From assembly GCA_937859595.1 (NCBI GenBank), contig CALMAH010000012.1, positions 1 through 64,000 of the forward strand: a stretch of 64,000 nucleotides of DNA. Direction: 5' to 3'. Position 1 is the first letter of the stretch. Every line of letters starts with the position of its first letter. The notes beneath the pieces were generated by a model, which saw only the letters and a list, made by a program, of their open reading frames with translations, was not told the origin of the DNA and did no database searches. Below, one piece after another: positions 25,665-36,434 of the stretch. This DNA comes from an uncultured Acidobacteriota bacterium. Lineage in GTDB: Bacteria > Acidobacteriota > Blastocatellia > Pyrinomonadales > Pyrinomonadaceae. Both the position numbers and the translations under genes were made by a program.

Positions 25665-28600
25665 TGAAGGACCTGAAGTTACTCATAGTCGAAGATCTCG
25701 AAGACGATGCTGCCCTGCTGCTGCAATACCTCAAGCGTGCGGGCTACAACGTTTCATGGAAACGTGTGGACAGCGCCGCCGAAATGCGCCGTCTTCTGTC
25801 CGACGAGCCTTGGGATGCGATCATCTCAGACTACAGTATGCCGTCGTTCACCGGGATCGAGGCGTACCACGTTCTTAGAGAAACGGATATTGATATTCCC
25901 TTCATTATTATCTCAGGAACCATCGGCGAAGAAACTGCCGTATCAGCGATGAAGACCGGCGTAAGCGATTATCTGATGAAAGATAATCTAGCGCGCTTAG
26001 CACCGGCGCTCGAGCGCGAGCTTGCTGATGCAGGCCACCGCCGGGCGAAACGTAAGGCTGAGAAGGCCCTTTTGGATTCAGAAGAGCGCTATCGTATCGT
26101 CGCACAAACAGCCTCGGACGCGATCGTAAGCATCGGGCCGGACAGTGTGATCCAGTACGTGAATCCGGCGACAGAACGAATCTTCGGGTACTCGTCAGAC
26201 GAACTTATCGGCGAGCCGATAACGATGTTGATGCCGGAATACCTGAGACGGGACCACCTTTCCGGCATCAGGAAATACCTAAAAACTGGTAAAAGGAACC
26301 TGCAGTGGAGCGGAATGGAAACGATCGCTCTTCGAAAGGATGGCACGGAGTTTTTGATCCACATTTCCTTTGGCGAGTACAAGGACGGAAGTTCCCATCT
26401 TTTTACCGCGATCATTCGAGACATTACCGAAAGTAAAAAGGCCGAGCGTCTTCTGCGCGAATCCGAAGAAGACTATCGCGGGCTTGTTGCGGCAACCACC
26501 CAATACGTTTGGGAGCTGGATGAGCGCGGCAATCTATACGAATTCCCGGAATGGTGGGTAGGGCTTACCGGTCAGAGCTACGAGGACAGCCTGAATTATG
26601 GCTGGACACAGTTCGTTCACCCGGAAGATCGAGATCTGATCACTTCAAGCTACCAACAGGCACTTGCCACACGCACTCAGGCATCGCTTCGCCTCCGGCT
26701 CCGGCTGAAAACAGGTGAATACCGATGGTACGCGGCCCGGGGTGTTCCCCTTTTCCGTGACGACGGCAGCTTTCGAAAATGGATCTGTTCCCTGGCGGAC
26801 ATAAATGATCGAATGCAAACTGAGCAGGACCTTAGAGAATCGGAGAAGCGATTTCGGGCCCTCGCTCTTGCCACTGCCCAAGTCGTGTTCACAGCTGCGG
26901 AAGACGGTACAAGCCATGAGCTCTTCGACTGGTTTTCAAGTTTTTCGGGCAGCTCTGTCAGTTCGGTCGCCGACATTGTTGAGAAAGTCATTCACCCCGA
27001 TGATGTGGAACCGTCAATGCGTGCCTGGGGAGAATCCATGCACGAGGGCGGATTCTTTGAATTTGTGATGCGCTTTAGAACGCCTGAAGGCAACTATGAG
27101 CATTTTGAGGTCCGGGCATGCCCCCTTTTCGATAGCAGTGGAAAATTCAAAGAGTGGGTCGGAACCCTAAACAACGTAACCGAGAAGATCATTGCTGTAA
27201 AACGGCTCGAGGAAAGCGAGTACAGATATCGCGAGTTGTTTGAAAATGCGAACGATCTTATCTTCACGCTTGATCTTGAAGAACGTTTCACATCGGTGAA
27301 TCGAGCATCAGAGATCGTTTCCGGCTATTCACGCGATGAACTTCTGGCAATGCGGCTTTCGGATCTCATAGCTCCCGAGTATTACGAGAGCGCTCGTGAA
27401 ATGACAAAACGAAAGCTCGATGGTGAGAAGGCAACCAGCTATGAAACTGTAATGGTGTGCAAGGACGGCCGCCGAGTGTTACTTGACATGAGCAGCCGTC
27501 TAATCTACTCCGGGAGCACTCCAATAGGCATACAAGGGATAGCACGCGACGTCACCGAGCGAAAACTCGCTGAAGAAGCCGTTCGAAAAAGCGAGGCGCA
27601 ACTCCGCCTGGTGACCGATACGGTCCCGGCGATGATCTCATATATCGACACCGATCGGGTTTGCCGTTTTGCAAATCGTCAATATCTCGACTGGTTGGGC
27701 AAACGGCCCGAGGATGTTATCGGCAAAAACCTGGACGATGTAATAGGGCTCGAAGCGAGCAAGAACCTGCAGCCAGAGTTTGAAAAGGCACTTTCGGGTG
27801 AGGGATTTACCACGGACCGATATGCGTACTTCTCCGGTAAAGACCCCGACAAGAAAGACTTTCGATTTCTCCGGGTAAGTTACATTCCCGACCTAGACCC
27901 AAGCGGTCGCAGCTTAGGTTGTTTTGTGTTCCTTATTGATCTTACTGATTCTAAACGAGTCGAATCGTCTCTTCGAGAAAGTGAGAAACGCTTGCGGCTG
28001 GTCACTGACTCGATGCCGGCGTTCATCACATTCTTCGACTCGGATGAGAGGCTTCGGTTCGCTAACAAGCTATATCTGGAGTGGATGAACATGTCTGAGC
28101 AGGAAATTCTTGGGCTTACGCTCCGCGAAATTCAGGGTGAGGAATCCTACCGCAAGATCGAAGATGAAATAAAGGCCGCATTGAGCGGAAGGCAGTTTTC
28201 TGTAGAACGGTCGATGTCGATGCAGCGAGCCGGATCGGAATCCGAAGAACCTCGATATATCCGAGTCAGCTATGTGCCCGAATTTGACGCCGATGGGGCC
28301 GTAGCCGGATATTATGCCTTCGGACTAGACCTTACCGAAGCGAGAAAAGCACAGGAGGCGCTGCGGAAGAGTGAGGAACAGCTCATACAGGCTCAGAAAC
28401 TCGAGTCGATCGGCCGTCTTGCGGGCGGCATCGCTCACGATTTCAACAATATGCTTACGGCGATAAACGGTTATAGCGATCTGACGCTAAGACGAATGGC
28501 AGCAGACGATCCCCTGCGAACAAACATTGAGGAGATAAAAAAGGCAGGCAAACGATCAGCCGAATTGACCGGCCAACTTCTCGCGTTCAGCCGTCGGCAA

Positions 28601-29533
28601 ATGCTCCAGCCGGCAGTGCTGGATCTGAATCAGGTCGTATCGGAAACACTTGAATTGCTCAAGCGTCTCATAGGTGAAAACATCGAGCTTACCGAATCGC
28701 TCAGTCCCGACCTGTGGAAAGTGAACGCTGATGCCGGTCAATTGGTTCAGGTCCTGGTAAATCTTGTGGTGAATTCGCGGGATGCGCTGCCTGAAGGAGG
28801 ATCTATCGTTATTGAGACAAGCAACGTCCTACTCGACGAACAGTATATTAAGAACCACGTCGGAGTTGTTCCCGGGTCATATGTTCTACTGACAGTTGCA
28901 GACAATGGGATAGGAATGGATAGAGAGACGGCCAAGCACATTTTCGAACCGTTTTTCACAACGAAAGAACCAGGAAAAGGTACTGGCCTTGGCCTCTCGA
29001 CCGTTTATGGGATCATAAAACAATCAGGCGGTGCGATATGGACCTATTCAGAACCGGGCAAGGGAACGACCATGAAGATATATCTTCCTCGTATCGAAGA
29101 GGATCGGGAGATACATCAGACACCACGTTCGAACAGTAATTTCAGTTTTGGATCGGAGACCATTCTGCTGGTCGAAGATGAAGACGTCGTCCGAGGACTG
29201 GCCCGTGAGGTGCTGGAAGCCTGCGGATATTCAGTGATCGAGGCGCGTAACGGGGTTCAGGCGATTGAGATATGTAATTTGACCGAGCCCAGCATCGACC
29301 TGCTGATGACCGATATTGTAATGCCCCAAATGGGCGGCCGTGAACTCGCCAAGGAACTGGCTCCGCGCTATCCCGAAATGAAGATCTTGTACACATCAGG
29401 ATATACCGACAGCGCTGCGATCCGTCACGATATCGTGGAAGGAGGAACGAATTTTATCGCCAAACCGTTCACTTTTGCCGACCTTGCGACCAAGGTTCGA
29501 AACTTACTAGACGAAGAAACGCCGGCTAAATGA
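25661..29533 (+). CDS. Hybrid sensor histidine kinase, REC-PASx6-HisKA-HATPase-REC
   Basis: 1290 residues, soluble. The N-terminal REC domain has acceptor D57 ([11 protein letters not shown]). PAS/PAC units begin near residues 145, 265, 395, 525, 645 and 775, each linked by an ERKLAEE or ESEKRFR-like helix. HisKA follows with phospho-His H926 in [14 protein letters not shown], then HATPase_c ([28 protein letters not shown]). The C-terminal REC has acceptor D1218 ([14 protein letters not shown]). The HDFNN type of H-box is typical of NtrB-like kinases that pair with sigma-54 activators, which fits the activator encoded at 20135-21517. No membrane segment is visible, so input is cytoplasmic or comes from the co-transcribed membrane kinase. 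Confidence 0.95.
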   Translation: MMKDLKLLIVEDLEDDAALLLQYLKRAGYNVSWKRVDSAAEMRRLLSDEPWDAIISDYSMPSFTGIEAYHVLRETDIDIPFIIISGTIGEETAVSAMKTGVSDYLMKDNLARLAPALERELADAGHRRAKRKAEKALLDSEERYRIVAQTASDAIVSIGPDSVIQYVNPATERIFGYSSDELIGEPITMLMPEYLRRDHLSGIRKYLKTGKRNLQWSGMETIALRKDGTEFLIHISFGEYKDGSSHLFTAIIRDITESKKAERLLRESEEDYRGLVAATTQYVWELDERGNLYEFPEWWVGLTGQSYEDSLNYGWTQFVHPEDRDLITSSYQQALATRTQASLRLRLRLKTGEYRWYAARGVPLFRDDGSFRKWICSLADINDRMQTEQDLRESEKRFRALALATAQVVFTAAEDGTSHELFDWFSSFSGSSVSSVADIVEKVIHPDDVEPSMRAWGESMHEGGFFEFVMRFRTPEGNYEHFEVRACPLFDSSGKFKEWVGTLNNVTEKIIAVKRLEESEYRYRELFENANDLIFTLDLEERFTSVNRASEIVSGYSRDELLAMRLSDLIAPEYYESAREMTKRKLDGEKATSYETVMVCKDGRRVLLDMSSRLIYSGSTPIGIQGIARDVTERKLAEEAVRKSEAQLRLVTDTVPAMISYIDTDRVCRFANRQYLDWLGKRPEDVIGKNLDDVIGLEASKNLQPEFEKALSGEGFTTDRYAYFSGKDPDKKDFRFLRVSYIPDLDPSGRSLGCFVFLIDLTDSKRVESSLRESEKRLRLVTDSMPAFITFFDSDERLRFANKLYLEWMNMSEQEILGLTLREIQGEESYRKIEDEIKAALSGRQFSVERSMSMQRAGSESEEPRYIRVSYVPEFDADGAVAGYYAFGLDLTEARKAQEALRKSEEQLIQAQKLESIGRLAGGIAHDFNNMLTAINGYSDLTLRRMAADDPLRTNIEEIKKAGKRSAELTGQLLAFSRRQMLQPAVLDLNQVVSETLELLKRLIGENIELTESLSPDLWKVNADAGQLVQVLVNLVVNSRDALPEGGSIVIETSNVLLDEQYIKNHVGVVPGSYVLLTVADNGIGMDRETAKHIFEPFFTTKEPGKGTGLGLSTVYGIIKQSGGAIWTYSEPGKGTTMKIYLPRIEEDREIHQTPRSNSNFSFGSETILLVEDEDVVRGLAREVLEACGYSVIEARNGVQAIEICNLTEPSIDLLMTDIVMPQMGGRELAKELAPRYPEMKILYTSGYTDSAAIRHDIVEGGTNFIAKPFTFADLATKVRNLLDEETPAK

Positions 29534-29566
29534 GGTGGGCCGAGAAACGCACCGTCGGCTTTTACT

Positions 29567-30823
29567 TTACCGAGACAGGATCGCGATGCCTGATCCATTC
29601 GGTATCAGATAACCTTTTCGCTCCGGAAGTCCGCCAAGTGCCTCCGCGAGAGAATTCCATTTCGACATCCGAAGCTTTGCCGCATCGCTGCCGGCGATTC
29701 GGGAAACGATACGAATATCAAACTCCTCCGCTTTTCGCAGAAGGCTCCAGGCTGTCTGTCCATTCACTTGATAACGCTCCGCAAGCCTTTGCGCAAGCCG
29801 GTTCGAATCCTCAGATCCGAACCAATCGAGAAAATCCGTCCGTCCCATACCGTCCCGGCACTCCGCCAGCAAAATTATCGTACCGCCGGGTTCGCAGGCA
29901 CCTGTCGCCGCTTCAAGCGTCTTATGTGCCTGGATCATGTTTATGTCGTGAGGATAGCCCCCACAACTTGCTACAACAACCGCCCGTTTTTCGTTGATAC
30001 TGATCAGATTCCGCTCCGCAAATCGGCGGCAAGCTTCGCGGTGAGATTCATACAGGTCGCCACAGACAACGTCGGTGGCCTCACCGGCATCGTTAACGAT
30101 CGTGTTGACCGCATATGATACTTTGACCATCGAAGCCGCTTCGATAAAGGCCTCGTGGACCGGATTTCCGTCGAGCCGACCGGGACCTACTCCCTCAGTT
30201 CGTGCCAAGCGCTCCTGATCGAACGCAAGACGATGGGTTCCCGCGATGGTCCTCTGTGATGCAAGACCGGGGCATATCAGCTTCCGGCCTCCGGTAAAGC
30301 CGGCAAAATAATGAAAATTTACGCTGCCGACGGTGATCACATGGTCGGCCTCGACCAGCACCCGATTAAGTTCTATCGGAACGCCTCCGGACGTCTCTCC
30401 TAAGTTAAGGAAAGCCGCAATGTCGCGGGCTTTATGTTCGATCGTTTTTACACGCTGTGCAATGAACGGCGTCAGGATCTCCTGTTTTTCGTCTTCAGTG
30501 ACAGAGCGATGGATACCGGTCGCAAAGATTATCCCGATGTCAAAGGGCATTGTACCGTTCGCGATAAGCCTGCGAACGAGCAAATTTACTATCTGTCCGG
30601 CCGCGCTCTTTCGTGTCGCGTCGGGCACAACGATCAGAACGCTCCCCCTCGGCGGGACGCTCTCCTCAAGAGACGAGACACCGATGGGGTTATCGAGCAG
30701 TTCGCCGATCTCCCTGTCGTTCAGTCCGTTTGGCTCATCAGCGGGAGCAAGGATCTCAAATCGGTTGCTGTCGTATTCGAGCCCGAACGAGGTTGAGCCG
30801 TATCTCAGATCGATCTTCGCCAT
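29567..30823 (-). CDS. LarA-type nickel-pincer lactate racemase homologue
   Basis: 418 residues of the DUF2088/LarA family, whose founder racemises lactate with a nickel-pincer nucleotide covalently held by lysine. The key residues of Lactiplantibacillus LarA (H108, H174, K184, H200) align here with H105, H171, K181 and H197 at a constant offset of three. K181 lies in FTGGRKLICPG and H105 in TGIHRSVTEDE. The enzyme is therefore probably active on a 2-hydroxy acid, though paralogues use other substrates. The maturation genes larB, larC and larE are not in the window. A GlcD-type lactate/glycolate oxidase is encoded 18 kb away. Convergent with the hybrid kinase. Confidence 0.9.
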   Translation of the reverse strand: MAKIDLRYGSTSFGLEYDSNRFEILAPADEPNGLNDREIGELLDNPIGVSSLEESVPPRGSVLIVVPDATRKSAAGQIVNLLVRRLIANGTMPFDIGIIFATGIHRSVTEDEKQEILTPFIAQRVKTIEHKARDIAAFLNLGETSGGVPIELNRVLVEADHVITVGSVNFHYFAGFTGGRKLICPGLASQRTIAGTHRLAFDQERLARTEGVGPGRLDGNPVHEAFIEAASMVKVSYAVNTIVNDAGEATDVVCGDLYESHREACRRFAERNLISINEKRAVVVASCGGYPHDINMIQAHKTLEAATGACEPGGTIILLAECRDGMGRTDFLDWFGSEDSNRLAQRLAERYQVNGQTAWSLLRKAEEFDIRIVSRIAGSDAAKLRMSKWNSLAEALGGLPERKGYLIPNGSGIAILSR

Positions 30824-30875
30824 TTTTGATTACTTCCGCATCGATATGACAAACCGCAGGTGGTGCCGAAACGAC

Positions 30876-31847
30876 TCAACCGGTCCTTCCGACAGTGTTG
30901 GAAGGCTGGACAGAACTCGTCGGCTCGAAACAGCGAGTGCCCTTTTCGCAAATGTAAACCGCTTCTGCCTCGCCGTCCATCGATTCCATTTGAATTGTCA
31001 GATGCTCTATCCCGAAACGGTCCGAAAGGACGGATCTTACCCGGACAAGCAGTTCTGAATGCGGTTTAGAGTTGTCATGTGTTATGTGGGCCGAAAGTGC
31101 CTCGATACCGGACGATATGGTCCAAACATGCAAGTCATGAACGCCATCGACTCCCTCAGTACGGACGATCGCCTCTTCGACACGCGCAAGGTCAATGTGC
31201 CTTGGAGTTCCTTCAAGAAGAACGTTAACCGATTCGTTGATCAGACGCCACGCCGCAATAATGATGACACTGCTGATCAAAATACTACACAACGGGTCAG
31301 CCCACATAAACCCAAGAAGGATGATCAGCAGGCCTGAGACTATTGCCGCAACAGAGCCCAATAGGTCTCCCATAACGTGCATCCAGGCGCCACGCAGGTT
31401 CAAATTATTCTTTTGTTCCGAATGGAGCAGGTAGGCCACCACAAGATTTACGGCCAAGCCGCCGAACGCGATGATCGTCATCGGCCCGCCAAGCACGTCT
31501 ATAGGGTCACGAAAGCGCCCGATCGCCTCATAGATGATCCACAACGCCAAGAGGACAAGCGCGATCCCATTCACAAACGCCGCCAGGATCTCGATCCGGT
31601 AATATCCGTACGTCTTGGTTGACGTGGCCGGCCGGCCCGCGAACCAGAAAGCGAACAGTGTCAGCGACATGGCCCCGACATCCGTCAGCATATGGCCCGC
31701 ATCGGCGATCAGGGCGAGCGAATTCGTCAACCAGCCGCCGATCGCTTCGGCGATCATATAGATGAACGTGATCGCCAATGCGATCTTCAGCCGAAAGACG
31801 CCTTTTGCCGTCCTCGGGTCATGTCTGTGTGTATGTCCAGAACTCAC
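30876..31847 (-). CDS. Cation diffusion facilitator (CzcD/ZitB-like)
   Basis: 323 residues. The N-terminus is His-rich (SSGHTHRHDPRT). Six membrane helices follow and a cytoplasmic metal-binding domain ends the protein. Helix II contains IADAGHMLTDVGA and helix V contains MWADPLCSILIS, carrying the His/Asp residues of the Zn/Cd transport site. The C-terminal domain shows VHDLHVWTISSGIEALSAHIT. It exports Zn2+ and related divalent ions by proton exchange; exact ion is inferred from family. On the same strand 14 bp downstream of the FecR-domain gene. Confidence 0.92.
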   Translation of the reverse strand: MSSGHTHRHDPRTAKGVFRLKIALAITFIYMIAEAIGGWLTNSLALIADAGHMLTDVGAMSLTLFAFWFAGRPATSTKTYGYYRIEILAAFVNGIALVLLALWIIYEAIGRFRDPIDVLGGPMTIIAFGGLAVNLVVAYLLHSEQKNNLNLRGAWMHVMGDLLGSVAAIVSGLLIILLGFMWADPLCSILISSVIIIAAWRLINESVNVLLEGTPRHIDLARVEEAIVRTEGVDGVHDLHVWTISSGIEALSAHITHDNSKPHSELLVRVRSVLSDRFGIEHLTIQMESMDGEAEAVYICEKGTRCFEPTSSVQPSNTVGRTG

Positions 31848-31861
31848 TTCATTCGATATTG

Positions 31862-33097
31862 TTAGAACCGGCGGACAACACGTGCGGTACTGAGAGAGAT
31901 GACAAAACCTGCCCGGTTACCTCGGTCATCGGCGGCCTCGATGGACAGTTCGTTATTGGTGGAGCGAGTCTGGAAGCGAAACGTACCGTCACTTCCGGAG
32001 AATACTTCACGGCCCTGATATCTGATCACAAGTCCCGGGAGTGTTTTGCCGGAGACGAGATATACATCACCACCGAGCCGTTCAACCGACCAATCAGAAA
32101 CGGTAATGTTCGGACTTGCCGTAGCCCGAACCACATTCAGCCTTGCAGGTTCGCTCCATTCAGATGCCTGTCCCGATCGAGCCACCGCCTTGAGCCGCCA
32201 ATGATAAGTACCCGGTGTCAGACCAGCTAGTCGGTATTCCCTATTACTGATGGATCCGCGATCCACCAACATAGAATCAGATGAAAAATAAGGCGTTCTG
32301 GCAACCTGCAGGTGATAAGAGACAACGCCGGGAGCTTCCGGTTGCCAAATGAAGGTCACAGATGCGCCTCGGCCGGAGGCATCGACGACCTGTGACGCGT
32401 TCGCCGGGCCTACCGTCCTTGGCGGCCGCAAGAGGTTTTCCCGCGAGGAGATCTTTCCTTTTTCCAGCGCAGCAAATTCGTTTTCGTTTATCGTTGTGCT
32501 GCGTCCACCTACCGTAGTTTCCACGCTTCCCCGGCTTATCCTGATCTCGCTTCCCTGCGAACGCGGATCAGCATTGAAACTTGCGTCAGTCTGTCCCCTC
32601 AGACGCGTTTCTGAGTCCAGCATTTCGACCACATTCCGGGTATTTTCAGGCTGTTCCTCGGTTCGAACATTCAACTGTCCGTCGTCAAGTGCAACCCTTA
32701 CATTTCTACCGCCGAACAGCGATGAATTGTCCCTGATAATCACGGTGCTGTTCGGCCGGATAGTGTAAACCGAGCCGTCGATCATTTGGATCGTGGCCCG
32801 ACCGTCTGCTTGCGTCTGCAGCGTGTCCCCCGCAGCCGCATACATCTGTTTCGTCACCACAACCGTCTCGCGTGTGGCGGCGCGCGTAATGCGGACGTCT
32901 CCTTCAAACGATATTATTCGTGCTGCGTCTTTTGGTATGTCGCCTAATTCCGGGTTCGCGAACATCTCATTATCGATCACCCAGCGGATACCAAAAAAAA
33001 GTCCGGCCGAAATAACAACAAGAGCGATCAGTCCGTAGAGGGTGCTTCGCCGTATCCGCCACCACTCAACGTAGAATTTCTTGTACTTTTGTTCCAT
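31862..33097 (-). CDS. Membrane-anchored FecR-domain protein
   Basis: 411 residues. A single membrane helix (about 18-38) follows a short basic cytoplasmic start. A FecR domain spans about 60-160 (AARIISFEGDVRITRA, then ADGRATIQMIDGSVYTIRPNSTVIIRDNS). After that comes a beta-rich region with a fibronectin-III-like unit at about 245-330 (GVVSYHLQVARTPYF, LTPGTYHWRLKAVARSG). FecR proteins classically pass a TonB-receptor signal to an ECF sigma factor, but neither is present here. In Acidobacteria such proteins often stand alone. Co-directional with TerC and CDF genes, so a metal-stress link is possible but unproven. Confidence 0.85.
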   Translation of the reverse strand: MEQKYKKFYVEWWRIRRSTLYGLIALVVISAGLFFGIRWVIDNEMFANPELGDIPKDAARIISFEGDVRITRAATRETVVVTKQMYAAAGDTLQTQADGRATIQMIDGSVYTIRPNSTVIIRDNSSLFGGRNVRVALDDGQLNVRTEEQPENTRNVVEMLDSETRLRGQTDASFNADPRSQGSEIRISRGSVETTVGGRSTTINENEFAALEKGKISSRENLLRPPRTVGPANASQVVDASGRGASVTFIWQPEAPGVVSYHLQVARTPYFSSDSMLVDRGSISNREYRLAGLTPGTYHWRLKAVARSGQASEWSEPARLNVVRATASPNITVSDWSVERLGGDVYLVSGKTLPGLVIRYQGREVFSGSDGTFRFQTRSTNNELSIEAADDRGNRAGFVISLSTARVVRRF

Positions 33098-33111
33098 CCA
33101 GTCGCAGTTGT

Positions 33112-34149
33112 CTATTCGTCTGTATCGACCGACGCGGCCGTTGAACGCTTCGTGGGAAACATCAGGGAAGCAACTATTGAAAGTGTAATGGCCGAGACAA
33201 CCACGCTCAGCGAGATCGTTGTCAATTCGTCCTTATACTCATGAGCTAAGAGATCTCTAGCATACTGGGCCAACTGTCGCGAACTCTCCTCGCCGACCGC
33301 CATCAGGTATAACTCCGCTGTCATCGGAAGCAGCATCTTTATACCGATAAAGGTCAAAATGAATGCGAGACCCGTTTTCAGGTAATGAAACCGGTCGGCG
33401 ATATCCGCAAGCAGGAAGAAAAACGTTCGTAGCCCCAGAATCGCGAATACATTAGAAGTATATATGATAAACCGGTCTGTGGTAATGCCGAAGATAGCCG
33501 GAATCGAATCGACAGCGAATATAAGATCCGTGAACTCGACAACGATCAACACCAGGAGCAGCATGGTTCCCGTTCTGACGCCGTCTTTTTTAACAAAGAA
33601 TTTGTCGCCTTCGTACGTCTTCGTAATACGGATATATCGGGTAGCCAGTCGAACAACCCCGCTGTCGGTCGGGTCAAAATTCTCGTCTGTGTCCTTGAAC
33701 ATCTTCAGCCCCGTGTAGATGAGAAAAAAGCCGAAGATATAGATCACCCAATGAAACCGGTCGACCAGTTCCGCGCCGGCAAAGATCATAACAAGCCGCA
33801 TCACGAGCGCACCCATTATCCCCCAGAACAGGACGCGATGCTGGTATTCTTTTGGTACCTTGAAATAGCTGAATATGAGAAGGAAAACGAAAAGATTATC
33901 GACCGACAGCGAGAGCTCGATCAAGTAACCGGTCAGGTAGAGCTTGGCATATTGGAGCCCGAACAGATACCAGATAAAGACACCGAAGCCGAGAGCCAAT
34001 GACACCCAAACAGTTGCCCACGAGATGGTCTCCTTTCGCGTTGGCACATGAGCCTTGCGATTGACAATACCTATATCGACAAAAAGCGCCGTAAGGACGA
34101 CAACAAAGAAAAGGGTCCAAACCCAATAGGGGACATCGACTGGTGTCAT
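33112..34149 (-). CDS. TerC-family membrane protein
   Basis: 345 residues with about nine membrane helices. The family motifs are seen in LSVDNLFVFLLIFSYF and DLIFAVDSIPAIFGIT, which hold acidic residues within the membrane. Members include Alx, TerC and MeeF/MeeY proteins, which export manganese in several bacteria or aid metal loading of exoenzymes; tellurite resistance applies only when ter partners are present, and none are here. A short Ser/Thr-rich tail ends the protein. It lies 14 bp ahead of the FecR gene, suggesting one transcription unit TerC-FecR-CDF. Confidence 0.92.
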   Translation of the reverse strand: MTPVDVPYWVWTLFFVVVLTALFVDIGIVNRKAHVPTRKETISWATVWVSLALGFGVFIWYLFGLQYAKLYLTGYLIELSLSVDNLFVFLLIFSYFKVPKEYQHRVLFWGIMGALVMRLVMIFAGAELVDRFHWVIYIFGFFLIYTGLKMFKDTDENFDPTDSGVVRLATRYIRITKTYEGDKFFVKKDGVRTGTMLLLVLIVVEFTDLIFAVDSIPAIFGITTDRFIIYTSNVFAILGLRTFFFLLADIADRFHYLKTGLAFILTFIGIKMLLPMTAELYLMAVGEESSRQLAQYARDLLAHEYKDELTTISLSVVVSAITLSIVASLMFPTKRSTAASVDTDE

Positions 34150-34263
34150 AGTTGATGGCCGCGGACCGCACTTTTTGACCTGTTAAACACGATCCGCAGC
34201 TAATAAGATTCTAGCTGATTATCTGAAAGTAAACCACATTCGCAAGAAACGCGAGACGGCGGG

Positions 34264-34761
34264 TCATCGGCCCCCGTCAATTCTTGCTGATAGGATCCGG
34301 CAGATCGCTTCGAGGCCGTCCCTATCCGATCCGGAAAAATCATCCTCGAGATCACTGTCAACATCAAGCACCCCGAAAACCTCGCCATCACCTGTAAATA
34401 TCGGCACCACGATCTCCGACCGAGCGGCCGTGCTGCAGGCGATGTGGCCCGGAAACTCATTTACGTCCGGGACGATGGTTGTCTCCCTGCTCGAATAGGC
34501 ATGCCCGCAGACTCCTTTGTCAAAGCGGATCCGTGTACAGGCAATAGGGCCCTGGAATGGCCCAAGTACAAGCTCACCCTCTTTCGCGATGTAAAAGCCT
34601 ACCCAGAAGAACCCGAACGCCTCCTTCAGCACCGCGGCAACATTAGCGAGATTGGCGATCATATCAGGTTCTTCATCAATTAGTGACCGTATCTGCGGCA
34701 GGATCTCCGCATAAATCAGCTTTCTCGGAGCTCCCTTTGTAAAAGAAACGCTTTCCGCCAT
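34264..34761 (-). CDS. msrC: Free methionine-(R)-sulfoxide reductase (GAF type)
   Basis: 165 residues forming one GAF domain of the YebR/fRMsr class, which reduces free Met-(R)-sulfoxide. The three functional cysteines are present: C75 (FQGPIACTRI), C85 (GVCGHAY) and C109 (GHIACSTAARSEIVVP). The acidic substrate-binding loop VLDVDSDLEDDF is conserved. These features separate it from signalling GAF domains. It is transcribed divergently from the CrcB gene. Confidence 0.93.
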   Translation of the reverse strand: MAESVSFTKGAPRKLIYAEILPQIRSLIDEEPDMIANLANVAAVLKEAFGFFWVGFYIAKEGELVLGPFQGPIACTRIRFDKGVCGHAYSSRETTIVPDVNEFPGHIACSTAARSEIVVPIFTGDGEVFGVLDVDSDLEDDFSGSDRDGLEAICRILSARIDGGR

Positions 34762-34789
34762 AATCTAGGATTTTAGGTGGCTCGACAAG

Positions 34790-35203
34790 ATGCCGCAACC
34801 GAAGGGAAGCCGGGCGATGGATGCAGCCGTAAAACTTTTCTCAATAGCCTTGGGCGGGGCATTAGGGGCCGTTGCCCGGCATCTTGTCAATATCTCCCCG
34901 GTTGCAGGGGTTTTCGAAAAATTCCCACTCCCCACTTTTCTGATAAATATATCCGGCTCGTTCCTGCTCGGATTTTTTCTCATTATGTTCGCGGACAAGA
35001 TCGAGGTTAACGAGCACGTGCGCCTTGCCGTGATCGTAGGGTTCCTGGGAGCCTTTACTACATACTCGACATTCGAAATGGAGCTTTACGGCCTATTGCG
35101 CGAAAGACAATTTCTGCCTATGGCTATCTATCTATTTTTGTCGATCTTCATTGGATTTGTAGGGCTGCTTTCCGGAATCTGGCTTGCACGTCGTTTCTTC
35201 TGA
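34790..35203 (+). CDS. crcB: Fluoride channel CrcB/Fluc
   Basis: Up to 137 residues with four membrane helices. Family hallmarks are GGALGAVARHLVN near the start, PTFLINISGSFLLGFF (Asn and Phe-box residues in helix II) and VGFLGAFTTYSTFEME in helix III. The protein assembles as a dual-topology dimer that lets fluoride leave the cell. The start may be ATG 34790 or ATG 34817; the latter gives a usual-length protein. Only 28 bp separate it from msrC, so there is no space for a fluoride riboswitch directly upstream. Confidence 0.93.
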   Translation: MPQPKGSRAMDAAVKLFSIALGGALGAVARHLVNISPVAGVFEKFPLPTFLINISGSFLLGFFLIMFADKIEVNEHVRLAVIVGFLGAFTTYSTFEMELYGLLRERQFLPMAIYLFLSIFIGFVGLLSGIWLARRFF

Positions 35204-35227
35204 ACTGTTGGCCCGAAGCAGCTATCG

Positions 35228-36394
35228 TCAGGAATCTGCCGTCGCCGAGGAAAGTGCGAACCTGGCGGACTTGACCAGCTGCAATGCCGCCTCTGTGGTG
35301 TCGGCTGTCGCTGTGATGTGCCCCATTTTTCGACCCCGGCGGGGTTCGGTTTTTCCGTATAGATGCAGCTTAACATTAGGGTCGAAAAGGGCGGCGGCCC
35401 AGTTCGGATCGCCATTCTGCCAGATATCTCCTAGAAGATTTGCCATCGCCGCCGGGCGGTAGAAATCCGTCGAACCCAGCCGAAGCCCACAAACCGCTCG
35501 CACCTGCTGCTCGAACTGGGATGTCTCACACGGCCCGAACGTCAGATGCCCTGAGTTGTGCGGCCGCGGAGCTATCTCATTAACGAGCAAACGATCATTG
35601 CTTTTCACGAAAAATTCGACGCACATCGTGCCGACATAACCGAGAGTTTCGGCAATACTTTGTGCGATCCCGACAGCCTCAACGCACGCCTTTTCCGGCA
35701 AATGAGCCGGGGCAAAGGAAACATCCAAAATGTGATCTACGTGCTCGTTCTCGATGACCCCGAAATGTGCGAAGCTTCCGTCCTGACCTCTCGCGCATAC
35801 GACCGAAACCTCTTTTACAAAATCTACATATGCCTCAAGGATGGCATCGTCGCCATTCAAAGCCTCGAATGCGGCATCGGCCTCGCCCTTGGCCTTTATC
35901 TTCGTTTGGCCCTTTCCGTCGTAGCCAAACCCCGCCGTCTTAAGCACGGCCGGAGTGCCGAGTTCCTGTAATCCACGATACAGGTCATCGAGCGTCTCGA
36001 TATGTCTGAACTCGGCGACAGGAAACCGATTGTCCGAGAGAAACGTCTTTTCACGGAGCCGATTCTGTGTTGTATGGAGTATTTCGCCTTTTGGATGGAC
36101 CGAAACAAATTTAGCCGAGGCGGCGACGGCCGCCGATGGAACATTCTCAAACTCGAACGTTACTACGTCAACGCTCTTCGCGAATTTCGTAACTGCGGCG
36201 ATGTCATCGTAATCGGCTGTCGTCTCGATGTCCGCAACCTGACCCGTCGGAGTTCCGCGGCTGTCCGGCGAAAACGTGTGCACACGATAGCCCATCTTGC
36301 GAGCTTCGATGGCAAACATCCGCCCGAGTTGGCCGCTGCCGAATACCCCTATCGTTGAATTTGGAAGGATTGTTTCAGCCACAAACGAAGGCAC
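35228..36394 (-). CDS. purK: 5-(carboxyamino)imidazole ribonucleotide synthase
   Basis: 388 residues of the ATP-grasp family. It makes N5-CAIR from AIR, bicarbonate and ATP in purine synthesis. The N-terminus has the nucleotide-fold motif IGVFGSGQLGRMFA. The ATP-grasp core has TPAVLKTAGFGYDGKGQ and ILEAYVDFVKEVSVV, and the C-terminus has VNEIAPRPHNSGHLT. It lies 40 bp behind purE on the same strand. The start at 36394 adds about ten residues before the fold. Confidence 0.95.
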   Translation of the reverse strand: MPSFVAETILPNSTIGVFGSGQLGRMFAIEARKMGYRVHTFSPDSRGTPTGQVADIETTADYDDIAAVTKFAKSVDVVTFEFENVPSAAVAASAKFVSVHPKGEILHTTQNRLREKTFLSDNRFPVAEFRHIETLDDLYRGLQELGTPAVLKTAGFGYDGKGQTKIKAKGEADAAFEALNGDDAILEAYVDFVKEVSVVCARGQDGSFAHFGVIENEHVDHILDVSFAPAHLPEKACVEAVGIAQSIAETLGYVGTMCVEFFVKSNDRLLVNEIAPRPHNSGHLTFGPCETSQFEQQVRAVCGLRLGSTDFYRPAAMANLLGDIWQNGDPNWAAALFDPNVKLHLYGKTEPRRGRKMGHITATADTTEAALQLVKSARFALSSATADS

Positions 36395-36434
36395 AGATTA
36401 GCACAGTTCAAACATGGAAAATAATACTACGTAC

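Noticed and set aside
29530..29997. 155-codon plus-strand frame overlapping the LarA gene
   Set aside because: It is antisense to a well-supported LarA gene with all catalytic residues; composition is not protein-like.
34762..34789. Fluoride riboswitch ahead of crcB
   Set aside because: Only 28 bp separate crcB from the divergent msrC; no room and no matching motif.
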